DNA of 64,000 nucleotides from Doris montereyensis. Lineage: Eukaryota; Mollusca; Gastropoda; Nudibranchia; Dorididae. The stretch lies in contig JAXRKP010001132.1 in NCBI GenBank assembly GCA_037039925.1, positions 88,501 to 152,500 of the forward strand, written 5' to 3'. Each line of letters starts with the position of its first letter. Positions within the stretch are counted from its first letter, which is position 1. Below, piece after piece: positions 32,801-55,385 of the stretch. A program made the translations under genes and the position numbers. The notes under the pieces are model-generated. The model did not search any database, was not told the origin of the DNA, and worked only from the letters and a program-made list of their open reading frames with translations.

Positions 32801-35800
32801 CTACTAGTGGCATCACTGTCAACAACATGGCCATGACCAGTACGAAGTCTGTGGTGCCTGTGGAGGAGGAGTCTGATGACTACGTGTACGACTTGTATTA
32901 CTCGCACACGCAGCTGATGGAGCGGCACCTCAACTGTGTTCTCACCGTGGAGGCCATGTGTAACGAGTTTCTGTACGACGACGACCCATGCTCTGATGAG
33001 GAAACCAATCTCGCTGGCCTTGACGAAGATAGCAACGACGAAAATAATTGGAGGAACGACTACCCTGATGAAGATCCTGGCTTCTTAGAGAACGAGGGTC
33101 GAGATTATGATTTTGAAAACGGTACAATTGTTTTCAGTTGATTTTGGCTATTTCGTGACGTTCCGTCGAATTTAAGTGGGGGGGGGCTCCTTTTTAATGT
33201 CCGTCTCCAGTGGGACTAGGTGTTTTTCCGTCTACCAGGACCAGGCAGAGGGGGTGGATTTTACTTGCAAAAAAAAATAACTGAAAAAGATTTCAACCTA
33301 TCGGCCACAGCCCAACGATCTTTTGGTTGAGAGGCCGACACTGACACCTTGCCTGGACCACCCTTGCCTATGGACCACTGACACCCCTTGCTCATTGAGC
33401 TGTTCACTGACACCTTGCCTATGGACCACCGAGCCCCCCTTGCACATTGAGCTGTTCACTGACACCTTGCCAATTGACCACCTTGCACATTGAGCTGTTC
33501 ACTGACACCTTGCCAATGGCACCATTGAGCTGTTCACTGACACCTTGCCAATGGACCATTGAGCCGACCCCCTTTGCTGCACATTGAGCTGTTCACTGAC
33601 ACAATGGACCACCGACCCCCCTTGCTCATTGTGCTGTTCACTGACACAATGGAGAGAACCTAGAAAGAATTTGATGTGTTCTAGATTTATTATGTTGAAT
33701 TATATCTAGTAGTAGGAATGTAAATAGGATGAATGATAAGAGAATAGCTAAATAGGTATACAGGGCTAAAAACTCAAGTGAAAGACCAAAAGGCAGTCCT
33801 CGGAGAAAGTGGGGGAGGATATAAAAGAGGCTTGAAAGCAAACAAATTTAATCTTTACAGAAGGAAACAGAAAATGTTAGGACAGGGTTGTGTGGAAAAT
33901 CATCATTTCGGGTATCTTAACCCATACACCGGGAGGTAGAAGGAGAACTGATAAAGAAAGAAAGAATGTTGCCTGCTAATATTTGATGGTTGGTGTTTTT
34001 ACTCTCTGTTCATCCTTTCCTGTTTTGCATACTTGTGAATGTCATTGTCAGGCTCTGTTTAAATTTTATTTCTTTTCTTCTTCTATTTATGCTTTTAGAT
34101 ATGGTGGAGAGAAATTTTGGTGACAGTGATGACGAAGGAGACGCGTTGGCGCATTGGATGAACACCAGATGTCGCATCGGTAAGGTGTTGTCAGTTGATG
34201 GAAAAGACGCTTTTAACATTTCCATGTCTTTGATTTGATTTGATTTACCCACATCCACAACTAAGGTGATCTCAAGTGTTTTGCTAAGAACGTTTTTTTT
34301 GCCTGAGGCCAAGAGATCTTCAACATGCACAGTCTTTATATTTGTTTTTAAACAGATCGCAACAAAACAGATGAGAATGACAATGACATTTTACAAATTG
34401 TCTTTATATTTGTTTTTAAACAGATCGCAACAAAACAGATGAGAATGACAATGACATTTTACAAATTGTCTTTATATTTGTTTTTAAACAGATCGCAACA
34501 AAACAGATGAGAATGAGAATGACATTTTACAAATTGTCTTTATATTTGTTTTTAAACAGATCGCAACAAAACATATGAGAATGAGAATGACATTTTACAA
34601 ATTGTACAAATCCCATGGACGTTTTCTCTAAATCTCATCAACTAAATTTTGGTGATTCCCGTTCTTTGTTTCCACCCCAGACTTTTCAGTGTTTGGCGGC
34701 TTATCTTTGGCTTGTGGCTGACTTAGTAACCAAGCCGTCTCATATCTGTAGGTTAAAATTTTTTACCTTCCGCTGCCTTTTTTCTGCTCTATTCCATTTC
34801 CTTCTTCAATACTTTCTATCTCACACAGTGGAAAGGGGATCTTTGTTCTATCAGAGATATCACTTAGTTTTACAATGCCTTCGTTATACAGATGTTGCAT
34901 AAGAAACCTTTTTTCCATCTGTGTCATGTTTATATCACTATCAACGCACGAAAATGTTGTCTGCTATATAAAGGGAGGTCACTCACGTTCACTGATGATA
35001 TTAAAACAATCTCGACTAATGCGTTTATCATCGTGCCAAGTTGTAGTATGGTGCGCGTGACAGTCAATTTGCAATGGGCAGTTTAAGTTGACGATTTTTG
35101 TTGTTGTTGCGATCTGTATGTGTTACGACTAAAGCTAGATTTTTCCCCTTATGCTTAAATATATATAAAATAATGGGAACATCCGTTTAACTGATAGTTT
35201 TTTATTTTATTTTAGGGGGCGTAGGTAGGGAAAGGCTGGGGGGGGGTTGTTAAGGTATTTTAATTTTGTTCTTAATTTATGTGTAAAAGGTCAACAAGTA
35301 ACGTTCCATCAAGGCCATGACTGACTATAGAGTCAGAACTTAGTCCAGTTTGTATAGCGTGAAGCGGGAACAGGTGACAATAACCACACCCTGGATAGAC
35401 TGCTAGTCTAACGCATGTTTTTACTCTCATTACTCTCAAGCTAGTGCCTGTACCCATTTTGCCCCTGGGTAGAGTGGGGGAAATACGTGTTACTGTTATG
35501 TGACTTTCCCAAGGAGCACAATGTCGGGGGCTAGTTTTGCTAGGAATCAGACCCTGACCCCGTGATCCGATGCCATGATGAAATTTGTGTCAGTTTAAGT
35601 TTAAGTCATCTCTTTGAGGTACTGGTAACTCGGTCAGCAGAGCATCTGACTACCACCCAGGAAGCCCGAGTTTGATTCCCAGTCCGGGCAAATATTTCTG
35701 GCCCTCCTGTTGACCCAGTAGCGAAATGGATAGTTAGGTCTATTCAGAGTCTTCGAAAATTAGGGTGGCATGGAAAGCAATGGCAAACTACCACATCATG

Positions 35801-36007
35801 CTCAGTCATACGCTCAAGTCTTGAGTTTGGAGCTGATTTTCTTTACTTTATGAGTAATTTTTATCGATGCCAACTTTGTCATTGAAAATGCATTGTTTCC
35901 TTTTTCCCAGAGGTCGATTGTGCTGACTTTGCCATGATGATGATGACGATGGTGACAAGACAGACGGAAGTTCGGCTGATGAGTACAGTGAATCAGCTGA
36001 TAATTAA
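29897..36007 (+). CDS. SLC7A6OS: SLC7A6OS-like (Iwr1 family) RNA polymerase II nuclear import factor
   Basis: Iwr1-family proteins bind assembled RNA polymerase II and bring it into the nucleus. Exons: 29897-30049 (start; MASVIRVKRRRNEDPAEALI, the family's conserved N-terminus), 31360-31899, 32797-33121, 34099-34179, and probably 35911-36007 (acidic tail ending at TAA). Exon 3 carries the Iwr1 core: SDDYVYDLYY near its start and DENNWRNDYPDEDPG near its end, very close to human DDYVYDIYY and ENNWRNEYPEE. Exon 2 has a basic helix with HIKEAIRKKKLHREL, then low-complexity Ser-rich sequence. About 395 codons against 309 in human, the excess lying in exon 2. Frame breaks occur in exon 2 (in GGGGG near 31560 and near 31815) and in exon 5. 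Exons 1-4 are well supported. The last exon is tentative: its D-rich frame (GDKTDGSSADEYSESADN) is reached only after a frame shift. Divergent from BOP1 with 2.5 kb between. Confidence 0.9.
30540..31140 (+). mobile_element. Degenerate LINE 3' fragment of another family
   Basis: Broken frames give LGLTITLN, AFW/LAFLRR, QNVKENA, VKPVLDYGSCV, then QLQWIPLEEHRARS and SKAVEWIANRKR. This is the thumb and C-terminal part of a CR1/L2-like reverse transcriptase, related to the large LINE at 56.5 kb but clearly diverged. It occupies SLC7A6OS intron 1, sense to the gene. Confidence 0.7.
31900..32726. other. SLC7A6OS intron 2, little structure
   Basis: TTATCTTATCTTATCT near 32215, a CT-rich run near 32460-32545 and a run of ten G near 32560. 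Nothing else supported. Confidence 0.5.
32727..32796 (+). repeat. TTA/TCA/CT microsatellite forming the SLC7A6OS exon 3 acceptor tract
   Basis: (TTA)n, (TCA)n, then (CT)n running into CTACAG and exon 3. Confidence 0.85.
33192..33362 (-). repeat. SINE family S2, head half
   Basis: TGTCCGTCTCCAGTGGGACT, GGTGGATTTTACTTGC, CCCAACGATCTTTTGGTTG, GAGGCCGACACTGACACCTT. It starts 70 bp after SLC7A6OS exon 3 and its head end seeds the array at 33340-33650. Confidence 0.7.
33340..33655. repeat. Irregular array derived from an S2 SINE head
   Basis: About 7 units of 40-55 bp with CACTGACACCTTGCC, AATGGACCACC and CATTGAGCTGTTCACTGACA. CACTGACACCTTGCC is the reversed A-box end of the S2 copy at 33192-33362. 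SLC7A6OS intron 3. Confidence 0.8.
33715..33965 (+). mobile_element. Second copy of the same LINE 3' end
   Basis: Shares with 11040-11240 the run GTGAAAGACCAAAAGGCAG, ATATAAAAGAGGC and the terminal AACTGATAAAGAAAGAAAGA. The middle has a roughly 40-bp insertion (TCATTTCGGGTATCTTAACC region). It lies in SLC7A6OS intron 3, sense to the gene. Confidence 0.75.
34228..34331 (-). repeat. SINE family S2, tail fragment
   Basis: TTGATTTGATTTACCCACAT, CCACAACTAAGGTGATCTCA, CTTCAACATGCACAG. It ends where the 68-bp tandem repeat of SLC7A6OS intron 4 begins. Confidence 0.65.
34332..34603 (+). repeat. 68-bp tandem repeat x4, each with a splice acceptor and exon-like sequence
   Basis: Each unit has TTGTTTTTAAACAG followed by ATCGCAACAAAACAGATGAG. 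After the split G of SLC7A6OS exon 4 (ATC G|GTAAGG) the exon-like part reads D-RNKTDENDNDILQI, acidic like the family's C-terminal region. The first three copies have no donor; the fourth ends ATT|GTACAAAT, similar to the exon 3 donor GTACAATT. It may be a true small exon plus three relics. Confidence 0.7.
35300..35580 (-). repeat. SINE family S1, antisense copy
   Basis: ACGTTCCATCAAGGCCATGA, GTGAAGCGGGAACAGGTGAC, CTAGTCTAACGCATG, CCCAAGGAGCACAATGTCGG, GACCCCGTGATCC. In SLC7A6OS intron 4. Confidence 0.75.
35622..35828 (+). repeat. tRNA-derived SINE of a third type
   Basis: Head: GGTAACTCGGTCAGCAGAGC and CCGAGTTTGATTCCCAGTCC, a good A-box/B-box pair about 30 bp apart. Body: GTGGCATGGAAAGCAATGG, CAAACTACC, CATGCTCAGTCATACGC. 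One copy only in this window. In SLC7A6OS intron 4, right after an S1 copy. Confidence 0.65.
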
Positions 36008-36744
36008 TACATGTGCAATTTCTTGTCTTTCAGATATCAAAATACGTTGTAAATAGTGATTAATGAGAGGCATTGCTTACTCTTACTTGTTTATTTTTGT
36101 TTGTTCCGTATGTAAGAAATGTATTATTCTATATGACATTGAAGATACTACACAACAAGATGTTTGGATAAAAATTTAGGCTGACTTTTGTCAATGTCTG
36201 GAGTCTTTTACTTGTGATCAAGGTAGAGTCACAGAAGAGGCAATTTCCAAATGATTAAGTCCAAGTCAAAGACAATTTGAAGGTTATTTCAAGGACATTT
36301 TGTAGCAAGTGGAAGTTCTTAAAATTATTAATTATCAAATTATTTGGAGTTAATATGCCCATAGCTGAACAAGTGGAAGTCAAGAACGAGAATTAGAAAA
36401 TGTGACTGAGATGTTGACTATCAAGAAAAATTTAGAAGTGAGAACAAAACATTAACTCTCTGACTGAGCACTATTCCTGCACCAGTTGTGGGGGCGGACA
36501 TCCGATTATAGTGGTGTCTGCCTAAGACCCTGGTCCCCGGAGGACAGAAATTGCGGGTTCTTCGCGAACTCCGACATGCCTTGTCACTGTCCGCATATTT
36601 TTTATTCATTATTCATGTATTTTTTATTGATTATTCCCTTGACCATAAAACGTTGGCCAAACCTTAATTTCTTCGATCGTCTATCGTGCCTGAGGCACCA
36701 GGCATGGTCAAAGGTGGCCAGGGGAGATTAGGGCTCGGAAGGAT
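36008..36744. other. 3' flank of SLC7A6OS, nothing recognised
   Basis: Includes a GC-richer block (36470-36570; GGGGGCGGACATCC, CTGGTCCCCGGAGGACAG) of unknown origin, perhaps a repeat with no second copy here. Confidence 0.5.
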
Positions 36745-37047
36745 TTTGATTTTATTATACCCACATCCAGAACTACGGTGATCTTCGGGGTTTTTGGTAG
36801 GGTTTTTACTTTTGCACGGATTGCCCTGCAAACAGCTAAGGGATCTTTAACGTGCACAGAGTGTTGTGATCTGCACACCAGACCTTCTTATTCATTGTCC
36901 ATGTCCAAATGGAACTAGGTGTCAATCCATCTATCTGGATCAGGGAAGTAGATTTTACTCCAAAAAGAAAGAAAGATTAACCATCGGCATGAACCCGCAA
37001 CCTTTTTGGTTGAGAGGCCAACACATTGCCTCTGGACTACAGTATCC
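36745..37047 (-). repeat. SINE family S2, complete antisense copy
   Basis: TTTTATTATACCCACATCC, GGTGATCTTCGGGGTTTTT, ATCTTTAACGTGCACAGAGT, GGAACTAGGTGTCAATCC, then the reversed head ACCCGCAACCTTTTTGGTT with GAGAGGCCAACACATTGCC. Downstream of SLC7A6OS. Followed by a run of ten C. Confidence 0.8.
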
Positions 37048-37094
37048 CCCCCCCCCACTGCCTGAAATAAAACTTTTGTAACTAAAATTTTCTC

Positions 37095-37265
37095 CCCCAC
37101 TCATACATTCACACCCGTGTCAAATGGGAAAACGTGCGGTAAATGTATTCTCCAACTCCAAGGAACACAACGTCAGACCTGACATCATCATCAGACAGAA
37201 TTCGAACTCAAGACCTCGTGGTCCCAAATCTAGCACTCCAGATCACATGGCCATTGATGCCATTT
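37095..37265 (-). repeat. SINE family S1, head half
   Basis: Reverse of the S1 head: CTCCAAGGAACACAACGTCA, ATTCGAACTCAAGACCTCGT, GATCACATGGCCA. The complementary strand gives B box GAGTTCGAATTC and A box TGGCCATGTGATC. Directly follows an S2 copy. Confidence 0.7.
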
Positions 37266-37269
37266 ATCA

Positions 37270-38227
37270 CTTATGATGAAGGAGTAAGAATTCTCAAATT
37301 ATGAACTTTTTACCCGTAATTTTCAGGCTATCTATTTCTTTATCACTTTCATTATCAACTTAAACATCATCATCCGTTGAACTGCCGTAGTTATCGACAG
37401 AACTTTGTTGATTGGTGAGAGAATTTAGAAAATTGACCGCCATTCTGAGCTGTTTAAGACTTACAAATCAAAATCATTCTTTAAAAATCGTAGCATGCGT
37501 CTCCGTTGAGCTACATGGAAGCAGTAAAGGCACAAAAATCACAATTTTCACTTTCGAAGAGGAATAGTTTCTTACTTTTCAATTTCTACCATTTCTACCG
37601 GAAATGTATTAAATGCAAAACAAACAAAATTTCTCCATGCACCAGTATACTGAGCGCCAACAGACAATCTGGGAATCAATAGTAAAGGGCAATGCCTGAG
37701 GATAGGGTTTATCAATGTGCTTTAATCAACTTTATTGTTTATTAATGTGCTTTAATCAACTGTATTGTTTATCAAATGTTCCCTTTTAACATTTTTGATA
37801 TGAGTAAATTGATTTGAATGATTTTCATACCTTTTTATGTGGAAAATATCACTTATATTGCAATATTTCACCAGTTAAGGTGCTTTTTAAGCATATTTAT
37901 ACATATTCCTTTCATACACGGCAGTGTTTTCATCCAACAATAGGGAAATAACATCTGTAGATATTCATGTCTTTAAAGTTTTATGCATATTATTATATGT
38001 ATGCTTTGATAATTATATAGAGTATGCATTTTTACATGTATCATAAACTTCCTGTTATTGTATAAATTGGTACGAATAAATGCCATATGGCTACAAACTA
38101 CAAGTTACACAACACTACTACGTATGGTTTTGGTTGTTTGCCAGTCAATTGAAAACAAAAAGAGTTGAAGAAATTGAGAAAAAGGAGAATGATAATTTGC
38201 TATAAGAGTTTGACAGTTTGAGTTCAT
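37270..38227. other. Intergenic AT-rich stretch
   Basis: Only the short direct repeat at 37705 is visible; no gene signal. Confidence 0.5.
37705..37775. repeat. 33-bp direct repeat x2
   Basis: TATCAATGTGCTTTAATCAA and TATTAATGTGCTTTAATCAA, each followed by CT(T/G)TATTGTTTAT. Confidence 0.85.
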
Positions 38228-38562
38228 TTTTTAAATTTGATTTTACCCACATCACACATAAGATGATTTCAGGGGTTTTTATAGGATTTTTTTCCTTTTG
38301 CCTGGACTGTCCTGTAAACAGCCAAGGATCTGTAGCAGTGTAATTTTCACGTGCACAAAGTGTTGTGATCTGCACATGGACCTCCCTTTTATCGTCTGTC
38401 TCCGATGGGCCTAGATGTTGATGCACCTACCTGGACTGGGCCAAACGGATAGGCTTTACTCCAAAAGCTGTTCAGATAGCCAGGCCTTGAACCCACAACC
38501 GAGATAATTTTACAACTGTTGGTGGGGCTCGAACCCACTACTTTTTGGTTGAGAGGAAAACG
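38228..38562 (-). repeat. SINE family S2, antisense copy with doubled head
   Basis: TTTTACCCACATCACACATA, CCTGGACTGTCCTGTAAACA, GTGCACAAAGTGTTGTGATC, GGGCCTAGATGTTGATGC, then a reversed head (GGCTCGAACCCACTACTTTT, TGGTTGAGAGG). Two partly overlapping head ends are present (38485 and 38525). The head flows into the 39-bp array at 38555. Confidence 0.7.
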
Positions 38563-38668
38563 AATATTAGAAACAAAAATAGTAGGCAAGAGAGGAAAAC
38601 AAATATTAGAAACAAAAATAGTAGGCAGAGAGGAAAACGAATTGAGAAACAAAAATAGAAGGCAAGAG
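38555..38668. repeat. 39-bp tandem repeat x3 next to an S2 head
   Basis: Unit GAGAGGAAAACGAATATTAG, AAACAAAAATAGTAGGCAA. GAGAGG is the last part of the reversed S2 head. Confidence 0.85.
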
Positions 38669-39212
38669 AGGAAGATGAAACCAACACGCAGATGTGAACA
38701 ATGTTTAACAGACAGGCTGGACATGACAGTAACAAAGGTTCGCTGCTTATCGGGAGGACTTTACTTTCATGTTTAGGAAGCGACGTCCTTTTAGGATATG
38801 ACATAAACGGAATCTTCTCATAAGCTTGAAAGTTCAGGAAGTGACATCCTTCTAGGGTAAGCCATACATGGAATCTTCTCTCATAAAAACAGGCAGGACA
38901 TGATGGGGGGGTAACACATAGGACACGGTAGTGTTTCTGGGTTTTTTTAAAATAATTTTATTGGCCCATTGTTTTGCAAATGAGAGTAAGGCAAAATCTG
39001 TTAAACAAAACAACACATTTTCTGCATGCTTTATGATATTCTTACTTCATACATCAAGCTGAACAATTTCATCATCAATATTAATTCTACACATTCAATG
39101 CATCAAATCAAATTGCTGTAAACTGTAATTCAAAAACTCTTCCTTCTTATTCACTGTCAATCAAAATCAAACAGAAAAACCACACTGCATTGTTACTCTC
39201 AGGTTTACTGTT

Positions 39213-39388
39213 ACAGTAGTGGCTGGGTAAAAGCACACTCTGCATAAATACACGCCTACATCTGCTGATCAAATTTTTACTATATAATATTAATAAAAGT
39301 GTGTCTCAGTCTCATCATAAACACACAGTATGCATAAAAGCCTGCTTTTTCTGCACCCAAAGGGCATGCATTTATCCACCGACTACTG
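39213..39388. mobile_element. Pogo/Tigger-like MITE, copy 1
   Basis: Starts CAGTAGTGGCTGGGTAAA and ends TTTATCCACCGACTACTG, an imperfect terminal inverted repeat of about 18 bp. Preceded by TA. 176 bp, non-coding, internal AT-rich sequence with ATAAACACACAGTATGCATAAA. Closely matched by the copy 250 bp to the right. Confidence 0.8.
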
Positions 39389-39634
39389 CACTGTGTAAAA
39401 AAGTAAACTTACATATCATAGCAAAGCAACATAACAAACTTTAAACACTGGTCTCTTCAGTGTATTGAGAAGACAATTTTGAATTTTTATAAGTTGACAC
39501 ATAAAAAAGTCTTTTATGAATAAGTCATACGGTAAAGAGTTTCAGTCTGATGATTGTAATCTTTATGATAAATTATGAGCATGATGATGAATATCAAAAC
39601 ATTAAGTTCTTCATTGGATATATATATATATATA

Positions 39635-39796
39635 CAGTAGACGCTGGATAAAAAAGCACTCTGCATATACAAACGTTTACATCTCCTGACAAAATTTTTT
39701 ACTATATAATAAAAGTGTTCTCATAAACACACGGTATGCATAAAAGTACGCTTATTCCTGCGCGCCTAAAGGCACGTGTTTATCCAGCGACTACTG
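39635..39796. mobile_element. Pogo/Tigger-like MITE, copy 2
   Basis: Starts CAGTAGACGCTGGATAAA and ends TTTATCCAGCGACTACTG, a near-perfect terminal inverted repeat, flanked by TA on both sides as expected for Tc1/mariner-type insertion. 162 bp, same orientation as the copy at 39213. Confidence 0.85.
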
Positions 39797-39827
39797 TATG
39801 TTGTATATCTATCTAAAGAAATTTATC

Positions 39828-40125
39828 CTAAAAAAATCGTATGGTTATCCAGTTTCAGATAACTCATAATGAAATATAAAATAATTGTAGAGTTATCCAG
39901 TTTTAGATAACTCACAATGAAAATAAAAAAATCATAGTTATCCAGTTCCAGATAACTTATAATGAAATATAAAAAAATCGTACAATTATCCAGTTTCAGA
40001 TAACTCATAATGAAATATTAAAAAATCGTACAATTATCCAGTTTTAGATAACTCACAGTGAAATATTAAAAAATCGTACAGTTATCCAGTTTCAGATAAC
40101 TCACAATGAAATATTAAAAAATCTG
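39828..40125. repeat. 48-bp tandem repeat x6 containing a small palindrome
   Basis: Unit AAAAATCGTACAGTTATCC, AGTTTCAGATAACTCACAAT, GAAATATTA. Each unit holds TTATC(C)AGTTTCAGATAA, an inverted repeat. Confidence 0.9.
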
Positions 40126-40264
40126 TATGATATGATATTGAAAAAAAGAAATGTTATTTTTTTCCAAATTAAAATTTACAGAAGTCAAATGCATGTACAA
40201 TTGGATAAGCTCTGAATCATTGAGTATTGCAAGGTATTGCGAGGGAAAGGGATGATTAAATAAG

Positions 40265-40405
40265 GAAATTTGTTTGTTTCATTGAAATTTCCCCTGACCA
40301 CCATGTGGGGTGATCTCAGGATGAATTAACAGGAAACAGTAAGATATGAAGTAAATGAAAGAGTGATAGGAAAGAAGTAGGACCTACCTGCCAACCACCC
40401 ACAAT
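40265..40405 (-). repeat. Dispersed family S3 (copy 9)
   Basis: TTTGTTTGTTTCATTGAAAT, CCATGTGGGGTGATCTCAGG, GTGATAGGAAAGAAGTAGGA, CCACCCACAATG. Intergenic, between SLC7A6OS and RABGGTA. Confidence 0.65.
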
Positions 40406-41389
40406 GAAACAAGGAAAAGGGATGATTGAACAAAAGTGTCAAAGTGACACGACTGATACATCGTCCTGCATCTGGAACCAAACCGCTTAGACTGTAACTA
40501 GACTCAAAATTCAAATACATTTCAAATTTGAAACAGTTGGACACTCTTAAAATATTTAGTTTTTGGTTTGTTGATTAAGGGACCCGTTCAGTCATCTCTT
40601 TTGACACAGCAAGGCAGTGGATGAGTTTTTACCACACCTGTGACGTGTTCACATGCCCCAGTCCTTGTACATTAAATTATAGAAACGCAGTAACTCAACC
40701 AAATTTTCATTAATTCATTGTAGTGGATCCGGTAATACCCCTGCGTCGCATACGATTTTGACCTATTTTCAATGGAGCGTATCATAACATTTTTATTGTT
40801 GATGATAAAGAGGTATGGGATTTTTTTGCCTATCATAGAGAAAATCTTGAGCTTCACACAATGATATAAAAGTTTCTTACATTGTTTTTTTGAGCGCTAA
40901 ATTCATGATTTCCCAATAACACAAAATAAAATTTTTTAACAGCACAATAAATGATAACAAGTAAACTCATCTAGAAATTGGATCAGAAAATAGCAAGAAA
41001 ATACTCCTATCGCAAATGAAGAGATATAATCAGGTAAGAAAATGTTTATTTGTTCACAATAAGACTGTCAGTACATCCAGTGTCTTACCACTGCAAGGGA
41101 CAGGTAGCCTGTAAGGTACGTATATACCTGACACGACCACAATCAGTTAACATTCAAAGGGGAAAAAAAGGGATGTGAAAACAAAAACAAGACATAATTT
41201 CACAGAAAATATTAAAATTCTGTCTCCAGACAAACATTAAAAAAAAATATCAATCAATCCTACTAAAAATTAACTCAAAAGAAAAAAGTTGACATAAAAA
41301 AATAATAATTTGAGACTAGAGTGAAAAACCATTGACAACAATAACAAACAATTTTGAAGAGAAAAAAAGAAAGGCATGGCAACCCATTC
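40406..41389. other. Intergenic stretch between S3 copy 9 and the 30-bp minisatellite
   Basis: AT-rich, nothing recognised. It would be the 3' flank of RABGGTA beyond the array. Confidence 0.5.
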
Positions 41390-42110
41390 ACAACTATTGT
41401 TATCTGACACTATCACACCCACAACTATTGTTATCTGACACTATCACACCCACAACTATTGTTATCTGACACTATCACACCCACAACTATTGTTATCTGA
41501 CACTATCACATCCACAACTATTGTTATCTGACACTATCACATCCACAACTATTGTTATCTGACACTATCCACAACTATTGTTATCTGACACTATCACACC
41601 CACAACTATTGTTATCTGACACTATCACACCCACAAATATTGTTATCTGACACTATCACACCCACAACTATTGTTATCTGACACTATCACATCCACAACT
41701 ATTATTATCTGACACTATCACATCCACAACTATTGTTATCTGACACTATCACACCCACAACTATTGTTATCTGACACTATCACACCCACAACTATTGTTA
41801 TCTGACACTATCACACCCACAACTATTGTTATCTGACACTATCACACCCACAACTATTGTTATCTGACACTATCACACCCACAACTATTGTTATCTGACA
41901 CTATCACACCCACAACTATTGTTATCTGACACTATCACACCCACAACTATTGTTATCTGACACTATCACATCCACAACTATTGTTATCTGACACTATCAC
42001 ATCCACAACTATTGTTATCTGACACTATCACATCCACAACTATTGTTATCCAAATGTGTGCTAACATTCTGACACTATCACATCCACAACTATTGTTATC
42101 CAAATGTGTG

Positions 42111-42125
<15 letters not shown>
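41390..42125. repeat. 30-bp minisatellite, about 24 copies, overlapping the RABGGTA stop codon
   Basis: Unit GACACTATCACACCCACAAC plus TATTGTTATCT. The right edge has two longer units with CAAATGTGTGCTAACATT. On the minus strand the last codons of RABGGTA (GAT GTG ATA GTG TCA GA) are the start of the first unit. Confidence 0.95.
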
Positions 42126-54738
<12,613 letters not shown>

Positions 54739-55385
54739 TTTGCATGTGATGTGGCTTCCACTTCTACGTCTAGGTTGTCACAAAAAGGCCACACAGCTGG
54801 TCACACCAGGTTTTGATTATTAATAAGGCGGAGGTTGATACGGGCGAAGGTCATATCCGGGTAACGGTCCGGAACATAGATAGGCCTTTCGTGAAAATTG
54901 TTTCAGCAAAGTGTACATTTTTGACACCTAGAACTCTAATCAGGCAGTATTATACACGTATTAATATGTAATCACAAATTTAAACTGATAGTCTAGATTT
55001 CGTTGAAATATATCGATCAATAATGACTCTGAAAAATTATCCTATAGACTAAAATGTCATGGTCTAAGATTCTGTAGTTTTACCTATACGTTGACACACT
55101 TTATGACTCCACAAACAAACGAAGGTTTATTCATGTTTTTCTCCTTTCAGTTTCACCATCGACAGTGTTGTCGTTTGAGAGAGGCATAACATACTTGATA
55201 ACAATTTTCCCAGTCTTTGGCCAATTTTTAACCTTATGAATTTCATTCATGCTTGATTTCCTTGCAAAAATACACCTAGGCTTGAAACACCGTGATTTTA
55301 GATCTTTTATTTTAATCACAGAAACTACTGAAACTGAAAGTTGGTACTACCGGCACCGCTGTTGTGTACAATAATAACTACTGCG
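54739..55385. promoter_or_regulatory. Shared divergent upstream region of RABGGTA and OTUD6B
   Basis: 647 bp between the two start codons, which point away from each other. It has no tandem array and no recognisable SINE, unlike almost every other stretch of this size here. No TATA box is clear on either side. A bidirectional promoter is an inference from spacing. Confidence 0.5.
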
